A stretch of 64,000 bases of DNA from G965261775 sp965261775 (GTDB taxonomy: Bacteria > Pseudomonadota > Gammaproteobacteria > Eutrophobiales > Eutrophobiaceae). This document shows positions 55,442-63,643 of this stretch, piece after piece. Where the stretch lies: positions 372,001-436,000 of the forward strand of contig OZ253477.1 in the NCBI GenBank assembly GCA_965261775.1. Direction: 5' to 3'. The notes beneath the pieces are model-generated. The model was not told the origin of the DNA and did not search any database. It worked only from the letters and a program-made list of their open reading frames with translations. Numbering within the stretch: position 1 is the first letter of the stretch; every line of letters begins with the position of its first letter. Both the position numbers and the translations under genes were made by a program.

Positions 55442-56416
55442 ATGAGATGTGAAAATACACGAAGATTTTGTTACAGGGCCCCTTGTCTGTTGAGCGGGGC
55501 GCTGGTTCCCCTGTTTCTTTTTTACCCTTATGTTTTGCAGGGCACAGTCTCCAGAGCGGCAGATTTATTGAAAGAACAACGTTGTGAGGTTCAAGGCGGC
55601 GTGTGGCATTCAGCACAGAATCGGTGTGAGATGTCACGTCTTCGCAGGATTAAAAACGGACTGGAAAAATTTTCTTTGCAGGTGTCTGAAGAGGACAGTG
55701 TGACCGTTTTCAATCCGCCCCCGGAAAGCGACAGGCCGCAAATATTGTCTGGGGAAGAAGACGGTGTCAGGGTGGAATTATTTCCAGAGCAAATTCACCT
55801 GTTTGCCCCGTTTCTGTTTACGGCGCCATTTCGCGTGAATTTCGGAGGTACCGGCAATTTCTGTCATGTCGGGCTTTTTTCAGACAAGGACGGCGTTGTG
55901 AGACACCTTGATTCCATTTTTGTCGGTGATCGTATTCCAATTCAGAAAATGACGAGTCGTCGAATCCATCCGGGACGATTTCATTACAGCCTGCATATTC
56001 ACTATCTGGAGCGCGCCGAGGGAGAATCTTTTGTACAACAACCCACGTTGGAAAAAATTCTAAAGGTCAAGGTCGTCCACAATCAGGCAAACGAGTCAAT
56101 ACACTTTGAACCGGACAAATCCTGTGAGGAATTAGAGGGGCGGGTGACCTCATTTGAGGGACATAACGTTTGCTATTTTGACGATAATCGGCAGTGCACG
56201 CTTGAAGCGCTGGCTTCGGGTCTTTGTCCCAATACCGGCGTGAAGATCGCCGACTATTCTGATGCCGGGGAAATATTTTGCGCTATTTCCGGAGAAACCC
56301 CCAATCTTGAGACGCAAAAATGCGAGCTTTCCAGCGGCGCGATTTGCGATTTTGACAGTTTCCTGAATGGGACGTGCGGCGGGGAAAGCGGAAGAAACGG
56401 AGACGCGGCGAGATAG
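55442..56416 (+). CDS. Exported hypothetical protein, cysteine-containing
   Basis: This 324-residue protein has an N-terminal hydrophobic segment (LSGALVPLFLFYPYVLQG) after a basic start, which may be a signal peptide or anchor. Near it is the pattern RCEVQGGVWHSAQNRCE, resembling the C-x-GG-x-W-x(n)-C turn seen in small secreted Cys motifs. Its central part has PFRVNFGGTGNFCHVGLF, a possible beta sandwich, and its last 80 residues contain eight cysteines in pairs. I recognise no family. It has a poor ribosome-binding site. It lies 30 bases after the DASS gene on the same strand, but the hairpin between suggests separate regulation. Confidence 0.7.
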   Translation: MRCENTRRFCYRAPCLLSGALVPLFLFYPYVLQGTVSRAADLLKEQRCEVQGGVWHSAQNRCEMSRLRRIKNGLEKFSLQVSEEDSVTVFNPPPESDRPQILSGEEDGVRVELFPEQIHLFAPFLFTAPFRVNFGGTGNFCHVGLFSDKDGVVRHLDSIFVGDRIPIQKMTSRRIHPGRFHYSLHIHYLERAEGESFVQQPTLEKILKVKVVHNQANESIHFEPDKSCEELEGRVTSFEGHNVCYFDDNRQCTLEALASGLCPNTGVKIADYSDAGEIFCAISGETPNLETQKCELSSGAICDFDSFLNGTCGGESGRNGDAAR

Positions 56417-56439
56417 CGCCCTACCGGATCGACGGCTCC

Positions 56440-57048
56440 TTACTGCCCGAAAGATTCTCCATCCGCAACAAGCCACGCGACTTCTTCCGCTGTTGATTCG
56501 CGTTCCAGCACACGGTTGCGATACGGGAAACGATTAAAACGCGCGATGATATCCCGATGCAGCTCGGCATATTTCAGGGAGCCTTCGGCATTTTTCCGGA
56601 GAACGGCGGGAACCTCCCGCACGAATTTCGTGAACAATTTCACGCAGCGTGTTTGCCGCGCCATATCTTCGCTGTGCATCAACGGCATATATAAAAATGT
56701 CTGGCACACAAACGGAAGCGCGGCATCCCACCCCCGCGCCAGGGCCGCTTCTGTTATCTCCAACGCCCGCGCATCGTTGGCAAACGCCGCCGCCGTTCCC
56801 CGATATACGTTGCGCGTGAACTGATCCAGTACAATCACCAATGCCAGTGCGCTTGACGGGGATTCCGCCCAGTCATTCAATTCGCCCGTGGCCGCACACG
56901 TGACCGTATCGCCGAAACGACATGTGATTTCGGCATCCGTCTCCGTGTTGCTTGTGAACCAGAATTTCCCCCTGTCTTCGACGGTCCAGCCGTCGCGGAT
57001 CTTCCCGAACCAGAAATCCAGTATTTCCGTTACCCACGCATGAATCAT
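56440..57048 (-). CDS. DUF924 family protein
   Basis: The 202-residue cytoplasmic protein matches DUF924: ILDFWFG near residue 9, KFWFTSN, LALVIVLDQFTRNVYRGTAAAFANDA, FLYMPLMHSED and FNRFPYRNRVLERESTAEE. The fold is an all-helical TPR-like bundle; the function is not known. Length and start are typical. It is convergent with the preceding gene. Confidence 0.92.
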   Translation of the reverse strand: MIHAWVTEILDFWFGKIRDGWTVEDRGKFWFTSNTETDAEITCRFGDTVTCAATGELNDWAESPSSALALVIVLDQFTRNVYRGTAAAFANDARALEITEAALARGWDAALPFVCQTFLYMPLMHSEDMARQTRCVKLFTKFVREVPAVLRKNAEGSLKYAELHRDIIARFNRFPYRNRVLERESTAEEVAWLVADGESFGQ

Positions 57049-57286
57049 TGTAGAAAAAGCCTTCCCGCGTCACTACCCGCGCCGCCTGTTACGCCAGACC
57101 GGCAATATTTCGCTTTTGTTATCCAATAGATCAACGCCCTGTGCCCCCCGTTTATTCTATACATGACACGAAATACCGCAACCAATCAACGCCTGCCGCC
57201 ATGGCGGGTAGCGGGCTTGCATGAGAATGACGCCGATGGTACCCTTGGCCTTTATCCCTTGTGCAAATGATGTCAGGATTTTTGCT

Positions 57287-57799
57287 ATGAAACGCAGTAT
57301 TTATATATTTTTGATTGGCGGTTTCTTCGGTTTTTGTGGTGGCGCCGGAGCAATGCTGGGGGTTTATCCATTCTTCTTTCCGCCAGCCGTTGTCAATGAG
57401 ACGGTCGCCGACATTTCCAGTGATATGCTATTGGGTGAAACACGTTTCCGCGAGGATGCGTCCGGGCAAGACGCCCTGCACTGGGGACGGGGTGGTGTCA
57501 AAATTCATCGCGCCGCAAACGGTGATGTTTTGCTGGCGCTGGAGAATGACTTTGAGGTTGGCCCCGGGCCAAACTTCTGGCTTTATCTGAACAGTGTCAG
57601 CGGGGTGGATGATGAGGATGATTTTCGGGCAGATGAAGCGCGTGTCCGTGTGACCAAGTTGAAGAGTTTTACCGGCGCTCAGGTTTATACGTTGAAGGCC
57701 GCGCTTTTCAAGCGTGCCGGAGCGGTGACAATCTGGTGCGAGACTTTTGGCCAATATATTGCTTCGGCTGATATCCCTGCCCTGGCAACGGAACTTTAG
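57287..57799 (+). CDS. DM13 domain protein, membrane-anchored
   Basis: This 170-residue protein has an N-terminal helix (YIFLIGGFFGFCGGAGAML) and a DM13 domain: DALHWGRGGVKIHR, FEVGPGPNFWLYLN, KLKSFTGAQVYTL and VTIWCETFGQYIASADI. DM13 is a small beta-sandwich domain proposed to take part in redox or electron transfer, with a conserved cysteine (here in IWCETF). I use the ATG at 57287, preceded by AGGA; the longer frame from 57221 lacks a proper start region. Confidence 0.88.
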   Translation: MKRSIYIFLIGGFFGFCGGAGAMLGVYPFFFPPAVVNETVADISSDMLLGETRFREDASGQDALHWGRGGVKIHRAANGDVLLALENDFEVGPGPNFWLYLNSVSGVDDEDDFRADEARVRVTKLKSFTGAQVYTLKAALFKRAGAVTIWCETFGQYIASADIPALATEL

Positions 57800-57918
57800 G
57801 CGTGCCCGGCGAAAGCGGTTCTTCGTAGTCATATAGCCTGTTCGGTCTCTAAAACTTGCTGGTGGCGTGTATATAGCAACGGCGCCACGCCAGCGGTGTC
57901 ATTTTGACAAGAAAAATT

Positions 57919-59046
57919 ATGTGTGCAAAAAAAGACGCCGCGCCTCAAATCAGCGTTATCGTTCCGACTTATCAGGAGGCGGAGAATCTGCCGCAATTGA
58001 CGCGGCTCCTTGACCAGGCGCTGACAGACGCCGATCTTGATGCGGAACTGATCATTGCCGACGATGATTCCAGGGACGACACCGCCACGCTTTGTCATCG
58101 TTTAAATCCCGAGTTGAAACTGTCCCTGCGCTTGTTGACGCGTACGGGAAAACGCAGCCTGTCCTTTGCGGTGATAGACGGGATAGCGCTGGCACAGGGA
58201 GAGTTTTTGGTCGTAATGGATGCGGATTTGTCGCATCCGCCAGAGAAAGTGCCGCAACTTGTCGCCGTTCTGAAACGTGGGGAAGCTGATTTTGTCATCG
58301 GCTCGCGCTACGTGGCGGATGGAAAACTGGATCATCACTGGGGCATGTTACGTCGTTTTAATTCTTATGTGGCGACCCTGATAGCGAGGCCCCTGGTGCC
58401 GATATCCGATCCGATGTCGGGTTTTTTTGCGTTGCGTAAAAGTGATATGCCGCGGCGGGAAATGTTATTCCCCATCGGTTACAAAATTGGCCTGGAGATT
58501 GCCGTCAAGGGAAATTTTCCGCCTGAGCGGATGCGGGAATTACCCATTTATTTTCGTGATCGAAAACACGGCGAAAGCAAACTGGCATTGCGCGAGCAGA
58601 TCAATTACGTACGCCATTTGCGCCGCCTGTATCACTATCGCTGGCCCCGGCTGATGGAAGTGTCTCAATTCTGCCTGGTCGGCGGGCTGGGGCTGCTGAT
58701 TGATATTAGCTGTTATTACGCATTTCAGGCGGCGGGGATACCGCATTTGCAGGCGCGCGCGTTAGCCTTTTTCCCCGCGGTGACAAACAACTGGTTCTGG
58801 AATCGCATCATGACTTTCAAGACTCGCAGGCGTGACGTTGCCGCGCGTCAGTGGTTGAAGTTTTTTCTCATCTCAATTGTGGGTTTCACCTTCAACTGGG
58901 GGACCTACGCCTTGTTGACGGAGGGCGCGGGCTGGCTGGCAGACGCGAAACTGATCGCCCTCCTGACCGGTGTTTTTGTCGGTACGGGCTGGAATTTCAT
59001 TATGTCCGATCAATTTGTCTTTCGCCGCTTGCGGAGAAAAGGGTAG
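57919..59046 (+). CDS. GT2 glycosyltransferase fused to a GtrA-type membrane domain
   Basis: The first 235 residues or so are a dolichol-phosphate-mannose-synthase-like GT2 enzyme: ISVIVPTYQEAENL, IIADDDSRDDT, DADLSHPPEKVPQL (DxD motif) and FIGSRYV-type VIGSRYV. The C-terminal 130 residues are a GtrA domain of four helices beginning MEVSQFCLVGGLGLLID and containing NWFWNRIMTF. Such proteins load undecaprenyl phosphate with a sugar and help flip it, for O-antigen or other surface sugar decoration. I use the ATG at 57919; the frame opens at a TTG at 57904. Confidence 0.9.
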   Translation: MCAKKDAAPQISVIVPTYQEAENLPQLTRLLDQALTDADLDAELIIADDDSRDDTATLCHRLNPELKLSLRLLTRTGKRSLSFAVIDGIALAQGEFLVVMDADLSHPPEKVPQLVAVLKRGEADFVIGSRYVADGKLDHHWGMLRRFNSYVATLIARPLVPISDPMSGFFALRKSDMPRREMLFPIGYKIGLEIAVKGNFPPERMRELPIYFRDRKHGESKLALREQINYVRHLRRLYHYRWPRLMEVSQFCLVGGLGLLIDISCYYAFQAAGIPHLQARALAFFPAVTNNWFWNRIMTFKTRRRDVAARQWLKFFLISIVGFTFNWGTYALLTEGAGWLADAKLIALLTGVFVGTGWNFIMSDQFVFRRLRRKG

Positions 59047-59158
59047 AGCTGTTGTTCGCAACATGTTTTAGCGGTGGCGGGTGTTTTGCGTGGCGATTCT
59101 GGTAAAGCCAGGAAAACCCTGGACTGGCTTTCGCAACCGGCAAGGTAAAACGATACGG

Positions 59159-60340
59159 CTAACCGGTCTCTTGAAGTAACAAATCATATAAGCCCAGCGT
59201 CAGCCTGATCACCCTGTCCACTGAATATTCCTTCTCAACCATCGCCCTGCCTGCCTTTCCCATGCGGATCCTTTCCTCCTTATCAAGGACAAGCCGCCTT
59301 AACGCCTCCATCAAAGACTGAACATCGCGGGGATTGACCAGCAAGCCGTTGACCCCGTGCTTGACGATTTCCCGACAACCCGGCACATCGGTCGTGACAA
59401 TCGCCCGGGCGGAAGACGCCGCTTCAATTAATACTTTGGGCAAGCCCTCCCGGTAAGAAGGTAAACAGACAATATCCGCCTGTTGCATCTGCAAGGCCAT
59501 ATCGTTCCTGTGCCCCAGCCATGTCACCGTGCCTTCATCATGCCAGGCCTGCAATTGCGAGTCGGAGATGCTGGTCGGATTGTGCGGATCACCGCCGCCG
59601 ATCAAGATAAAGTCCGCTTTCAAACCCGCGGTACCCAGGCGTTTCGCCGCCTCGATAAACTCAGCGACTCCTTTGTCATACAGCATCCTGGTAGCCAATA
59701 TGACCCGGCAGCGCGGCTTGTCATTCGCTTCGGTCGCCCTGAAAACAGTCGTATCAACGCCTGATCCCTTGATGAGATGGATATTTTTCCTATCGGCCAT
59801 CCCGTTATCCGTGAATTCTTTCAAATCATCAGGATTCTGCACCAGTACCACAAAACCCTTCGTCTTCAATAAATATCGAAACGCGGTTTGAACGACGGCG
59901 CGAAGGCATTTCACCCTGATATTATCGTGAGTAAAAAGATACCCCATACCGGTCACGGCGTTAATGACCCTGCTCACGCCCGTCAATCGGGCCGCGATGG
60001 AGCCGTATAAAACCGGCTTGATCGCGACGTTGTGCAATATATCCGGCTTCTCTTTGATGAGTATCCCGATAACCCGCCATAACACTTTCAGTTCGGCAAA
60101 GAGATTCATGCCGCTTCTCGCGAGACGGATCGGGACCAATTTAATGTTATGCCCTGTGATCTCCCCGGCATGCCGGGCGACGTTTGTCACCACCACGACC
60201 TCATCGCCCCGCTCAATAGCCGCCAGCGCTACCGGCATTCTAAACAGGCAAAAGGCCCAGTCTTCCGTTACGAAAAACAGAATTTTTCGGCGTTTTTTTG
60301 CGCGGCCACTCACTGCTGAATTAAAACGATCTGCTTTCAC
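59159..60340 (-). CDS. GT4-type glycosyltransferase
   Basis: This 393-residue GT-B enzyme has the acceptor-side start ILFFVTEDWAFCLFRMPVA and KPDILHNVAIKPVLYGSIAA, and the nucleotide-sugar motifs CRVILATRMLYDKGVAEFI and PSYREGLPKVLIEAASSA, where EGLPKVLIE is the family's E-x7-E signature. It probably adds a sugar in polysaccharide or LPS assembly, for example an N-acetylhexosamine. It begins with a GTG inside the last 20 bases of asnB, so the two are tightly coupled. Confidence 0.9.
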   Translation of the reverse strand: MKADRFNSAVSGRAKKRRKILFFVTEDWAFCLFRMPVALAAIERGDEVVVVTNVARHAGEITGHNIKLVPIRLARSGMNLFAELKVLWRVIGILIKEKPDILHNVAIKPVLYGSIAARLTGVSRVINAVTGMGYLFTHDNIRVKCLRAVVQTAFRYLLKTKGFVVLVQNPDDLKEFTDNGMADRKNIHLIKGSGVDTTVFRATEANDKPRCRVILATRMLYDKGVAEFIEAAKRLGTAGLKADFILIGGGDPHNPTSISDSQLQAWHDEGTVTWLGHRNDMALQMQQADIVCLPSYREGLPKVLIEAASSARAIVTTDVPGCREIVKHGVNGLLVNPRDVQSLMEALRRLVLDKEERIRMGKAGRAMVEKEYSVDRVIRLTLGLYDLLLQETG

Positions 60341-62276
60341 ACCAGGCGTAAAACATCAATACTCCCCATAAATCATATTGCCAGTTCCCCGTTCCCCGTT
60401 GATGTTCGTCCCACTTTTTGATTATTTTCGCGGAATCAAAATAATCCCTGTTTTCTCCATCGGCGATTAACGCCCTGCCCCATTCCTTTAAAGGCCCTCG
60501 TAGCCAGCTATCAAGCGGTACGCCAAAACCCATTTTGGCTCTGTCGGTGATTTTGGCAGGGACATGGCGGTCTAATATTTTTCGCAGGATCCATTTACCC
60601 TTGCCGTGGCGTATTTTATGCGACACCGGAATTTTCCAGACATACTCAACAAGTTGATGATCCAGAAAAGGAATCCTGGACTCCAGGCTCACAGACATCG
60701 TGGCCCGGTCCACTTTCGTTAAAATGTCATTGGGCAGGTAATCCGTCATATCCAGCAACATCATGTTTTCCCGCATATCCATACGGTCATCCCAGTCCCA
60801 CTGACCACAGGAGATATCTCCGGTCTCTTCCGGCATATCAAGCACAATCGACTCATATTCGCGCCAAAACGTCACTAATGTGGCGTACATCGCCTGCGGT
60901 TCACGGAGGCCGGCCACATCGGCCAGTTTGGTCAGTTTGTGAGCCATTTCCGCCGACTTGATCCTCCGCGGCAACAAATAATACAAAACCGTCAACAAGT
61001 GAGTGGCCTTTTTTGAGGAGAGACCCCTTAACAAGGAGACCAACGCCTGTTGAAGGCTGCCGGGCAAGGCCTGAATCCGTTTCCATACCACATTCCCCAG
61101 ATGATGACGATTATAACCGCCGAACAACTCATCGCCCCCATCTCCAGACAAACTCACCTTGACATCAGCGCTTGCCAGTCTCGACACCAACAGGGTCGGG
61201 ATCTGTGAAGAATCGGCGAAGGGTTCATCATATACCCCGGGAAGCGTCGGAATGACCTCAAGCGCCTCATCCGCTGTGACATACAGCTCTGTATGATCCG
61301 TGCCCAGATGTTTTGCCACCCTCTTCGCAATTTCCGCCTCGTTAAACCCTTTTTCATCAAAACCGATGGTATAGGTTTTTATCGGGGCGGTGCTGCATCG
61401 TTGCATCACACTCGCTATCGTTGACGAATCGATCCCTCCAGACAGAAAAGCGCCCACCGGGACATCTGCCACCATTTGTCTCCTGACCGAATCCGCCAGC
61501 CTGGACTCAAGCCCGGCAATCATTTCATGTTCATCCTGAAGCCTGTTTTCCCTGCCGACGGACACCGCGTCCCGAAGCGACCAATACACAACCTCATCGA
61601 ACGACAGTGCCTGATTTGACAACCGCACCGTGAGGCAGGTGGCCGGCTTCAGCTTGTACACATTTTTATAAATTGAATACGGCGCCGGGACATAATTAAA
61701 GCGGGTAAACAGATGCAAGGCCTCCCGGTCAATGACCCTTTCCCCGATAGCGGCGGCCTCCAGGGCTTTCAATTCCGAGCCAAACAGAAGCGTATTGGCA
61801 AAATGACCGTAATAAAGCGGTTTTTCACCGATCCTGTCCCTGGCGAGATACAGACAGCGCTCCCGTTTATCCCACAAGGCGAACGCGAACATACCGGTGA
61901 TTCTCCCCAGCGCCGCCAGCGGCCCCCACTGTTCAATGGCCGCCAAAAACACTTCCGTATCTGAATGGCCGTCAAAGGGACAACCCCGCTTCTCCAACGC
62001 ACGTCTTATTTCCCGGTGATTATATATTTCGCCGTTATATACAAGCGCATACCGGCCTGAATGCGAGTGCATTGGCTGATGCCCCTTCACACTGGTATCA
62101 ATAACGGCAAGCCGCCGATGGCCCATCGCAAGCGCCGCGTCCTCGCTCACCCAGCTACCCGCGTCATCCGGCCCCCGATGCCCCATTGAACTGGCCATTT
62201 TCAAGACCAGGGCATTCAGCGAATCTTTATCAGTATAGGGGTGCCCCGGATTGAAAATTCCCGCGATACCGCACAT
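60321..62276 (-). CDS. asnB: Asparagine synthetase (glutamine-hydrolysing)
   Basis: The 651-residue protein has Cys2 of the glutaminase site (MCGIAGIF), RLAVIDTSVKGHQPM, YNGEIYNHREIRRAL and the ATP loop FLSGGIDSSTIA of the synthase part (about residue 270), then SLSGDGGDELFGGYNRH. It makes asparagine from aspartate, but the paralogues in polysaccharide clusters are thought to amidate uronic acids. Its overlap with a glycosyltransferase gene favours the second view. The length (E. coli AsnB 554) also fits the cluster-type proteins. Confidence 0.9.
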   Translation of the reverse strand: MCGIAGIFNPGHPYTDKDSLNALVLKMASSMGHRGPDDAGSWVSEDAALAMGHRRLAVIDTSVKGHQPMHSHSGRYALVYNGEIYNHREIRRALEKRGCPFDGHSDTEVFLAAIEQWGPLAALGRITGMFAFALWDKRERCLYLARDRIGEKPLYYGHFANTLLFGSELKALEAAAIGERVIDREALHLFTRFNYVPAPYSIYKNVYKLKPATCLTVRLSNQALSFDEVVYWSLRDAVSVGRENRLQDEHEMIAGLESRLADSVRRQMVADVPVGAFLSGGIDSSTIASVMQRCSTAPIKTYTIGFDEKGFNEAEIAKRVAKHLGTDHTELYVTADEALEVIPTLPGVYDEPFADSSQIPTLLVSRLASADVKVSLSGDGGDELFGGYNRHHLGNVVWKRIQALPGSLQQALVSLLRGLSSKKATHLLTVLYYLLPRRIKSAEMAHKLTKLADVAGLREPQAMYATLVTFWREYESIVLDMPEETGDISCGQWDWDDRMDMRENMMLLDMTDYLPNDILTKVDRATMSVSLESRIPFLDHQLVEYVWKIPVSHKIRHGKGKWILRKILDRHVPAKITDRAKMGFGVPLDSWLRGPLKEWGRALIADGENRDYFDSAKIIKKWDEHQRGTGNWQYDLWGVLMFYAWCESRSF

Positions 62277-62328
62277 TAAGGATTTAAATAATTCACGAAA
62301 GGTTTTAAGTTGATTGTCCGCTAAAATA

Positions 62329-62343
62329 ATAATCCGCAGATTA
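62329..62343. repeat. Extragenic inverted-repeat motif, copy 2
   Basis: TAATCCGCAGATTAT matches copy 1 near 42856 exactly over 15 bases. Both copies lie within about 70 bases upstream of a minus-strand gene start. Confidence 0.5.
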
Positions 62344-62562
62344 TGGGGACGAATTTGTTTTTTTATGCGGGCAGATTAGCAGATTATTTTTAGTGCGGCT
62401 ACCGCCCCCGTTCAATGGAAAATTGATCACAAATAACATCGGCGGGTTTTGGAGCGCCATGCGGACGCCCCGCCGTGTCCGTCATAAGGAACGTTGATTG
62501 CTCTTATTCCATGGCAAGACCTTAAAAAACAGAAAATAATCCTGCAAAATATCCACAGAATT

Positions 62563-62590
62563 TTGATACGGGCAGATAAATAAATATAAA
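62563..62590 (+). promoter_or_regulatory. Possible promoter of the DEDDh exonuclease gene
   Basis: TTGATA at 62563 (five of six to consensus) is spaced by 16 bases from TATAAA at 62585. A transcript would start near 62597, very close to the gene start (TTG at 62609), leaving room for little more than the AAGG motif. It is a good match but an unusually short leader. Confidence 0.35.
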
Positions 62591-62608
62591 CATTTAAGGT
62601 ATGGCAGA

Positions 62609-63121
62609 TTGAAAATCACTGCTATTGACTTTGAAACCGCCAATCACAACCCGGACAGCGCCTGTTCGCTGGCTATGGTTTCCATTGAAGACGGGAATAT
62701 AACCTCTGCCCGGGAGTTTCTGATTCGCCCGCCTGACAGCTACTTCCGTTTTTCCGCTATTCATGGCATTACATGGGAAGATGTGCACGACCAGCCCGAC
62801 TTTTCAGACAGAATACCGCAGATAGAATCTTTTTTGTCCGATACGCATCTGCTGGTCGCCCATAATGCGCATTTTGACCGACGGGTTTTGCTAAGTTGCT
62901 ATACATATGCACAACACCGTTGTCCGCCTATCCCTTTCTCCTGCTCAATAAAGGTGGCAAAACAGGTATGGAGACTGGATTCCTACCGATTGCCCGTTGT
63001 CTGCGAACATCTTGGCATTGCCCTCAATCACCATGAGGCCCTGTCGGATGCACAGGCCTGCGCCGAGATTATTATAGCGGCGGACAAAGCAGGCATTCGT
63101 GCAAAAGCGGGAATGATTTAA
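62609..63121 (+). CDS. DEDDh 3'-5' exonuclease (DnaQ-like)
   Basis: This 170-residue exonuclease has the full DEDDh set: Asp7 and Glu9 in AIDFET, Asp90 in HNAHFD, and His142 with Asp147 in HHEALSDAQA. Its size and pattern are like the stand-alone DnaQ-like nucleases; the target (DNA or RNA) is not determined. Translation starts at a TTG with AAGG nine bases upstream; the nearby ATG at 62601 is out of frame. It is convergent with the Argonaute-linked gene, with a gap of 75 bases. Confidence 0.88.
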   Translation: MKITAIDFETANHNPDSACSLAMVSIEDGNITSAREFLIRPPDSYFRFSAIHGITWEDVHDQPDFSDRIPQIESFLSDTHLLVAHNAHFDRRVLLSCYTYAQHRCPPIPFSCSIKVAKQVWRLDSYRLPVVCEHLGIALNHHEALSDAQACAEIIIAADKAGIRAKAGMI

Positions 63122-63196
63122 TAGAAAATGATATATCGTTCGAGCATATTTAAAATGAACTGGTTTAAGGGAGACATGCTCTTGAATTCAGATATT

Positions 63197-63643
63197 TTAT
63201 TTTTTACGTATTCGCTTGCTTTTTAGCACAGTGCTATTTAGTTTCCGCAAAGAGGAGATCGGGATTGAATGAAGGTTATTCTTGGTTGGTTCTCGATTTT
63301 GAATTTTCCGGCGGACTATATCCCCTGGGCCGTTAAATACCTCTTCGTATGTACCGTCAGGGAGAATCTTGATGCCAAGATAGTAATCAGGCGTATTGTC
63401 ACAAGGGAACGTCAGAGAGTTTTTCATTGTGGTCTTTATCTGAACTTTCTTACCATCCAGCGTGACTCCATCATAATGTTTTTTATTTTTATCAAATAAA
63501 TTAATTTTGTAATCCCGTTCAACAAGGATTTCTCCAAGATCACCGACGAGCCGCCCATCAAGCGTAAACTTCTTTTTCGGATAGCGCTTATGAAGCGCAT
63601 CAACAATTATGAGCAGTTTCTTTACGGCTTGATGAATCTTCAT
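63197..63643 (-). CDS. DUF6998-like protein with PD-(D/E)xK-type pattern, coupled to the Argonaute gene
   Basis: The 148-residue protein starts MKIHQAVKKLLIIVDALHKR, then has RLVGDLGEILVE (Glu38), HYDGV (Asp58) and VQIKTT (Gln68, Lys70). The spacing GxxGE-x(n)-D-x(n)-QxK matches the PD-(D/E)xK nuclease fold and the DUF6998 family as I recall it; this is by eye. The C-terminal part is basic (SLRKLNSTVLKSKRIRKK). Its ATG shares one base with the Argonaute stop (TAATG), so the two are translated together. The frame is open upstream to 63724 but that part overlaps Argonaute. A nuclease or nucleic-acid-binding role with Argonaute is inferred. Confidence 0.75.
   Translation of the reverse strand: MKIHQAVKKLLIIVDALHKRYPKKKFTLDGRLVGDLGEILVERDYKINLFDKNKKHYDGVTLDGKKVQIKTTMKNSLTFPCDNTPDYYLGIKILPDGTYEEVFNGPGDIVRRKIQNREPTKNNLHSIPISSLRKLNSTVLKSKRIRKK

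Larger units (their letters stand above)
62277..62608. other. Intergenic region between asnB and the exonuclease gene
   Basis: These 332 bases hold the second copy of the TAATCCGCAGATTAT motif (62329-62343), a related GCAGATTAT about 40 bases later, and the possible promoter of the exonuclease gene. No open frame or RNA gene is recognised. The middle part (62430-62500) is GC-rich. Confidence 0.4.
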
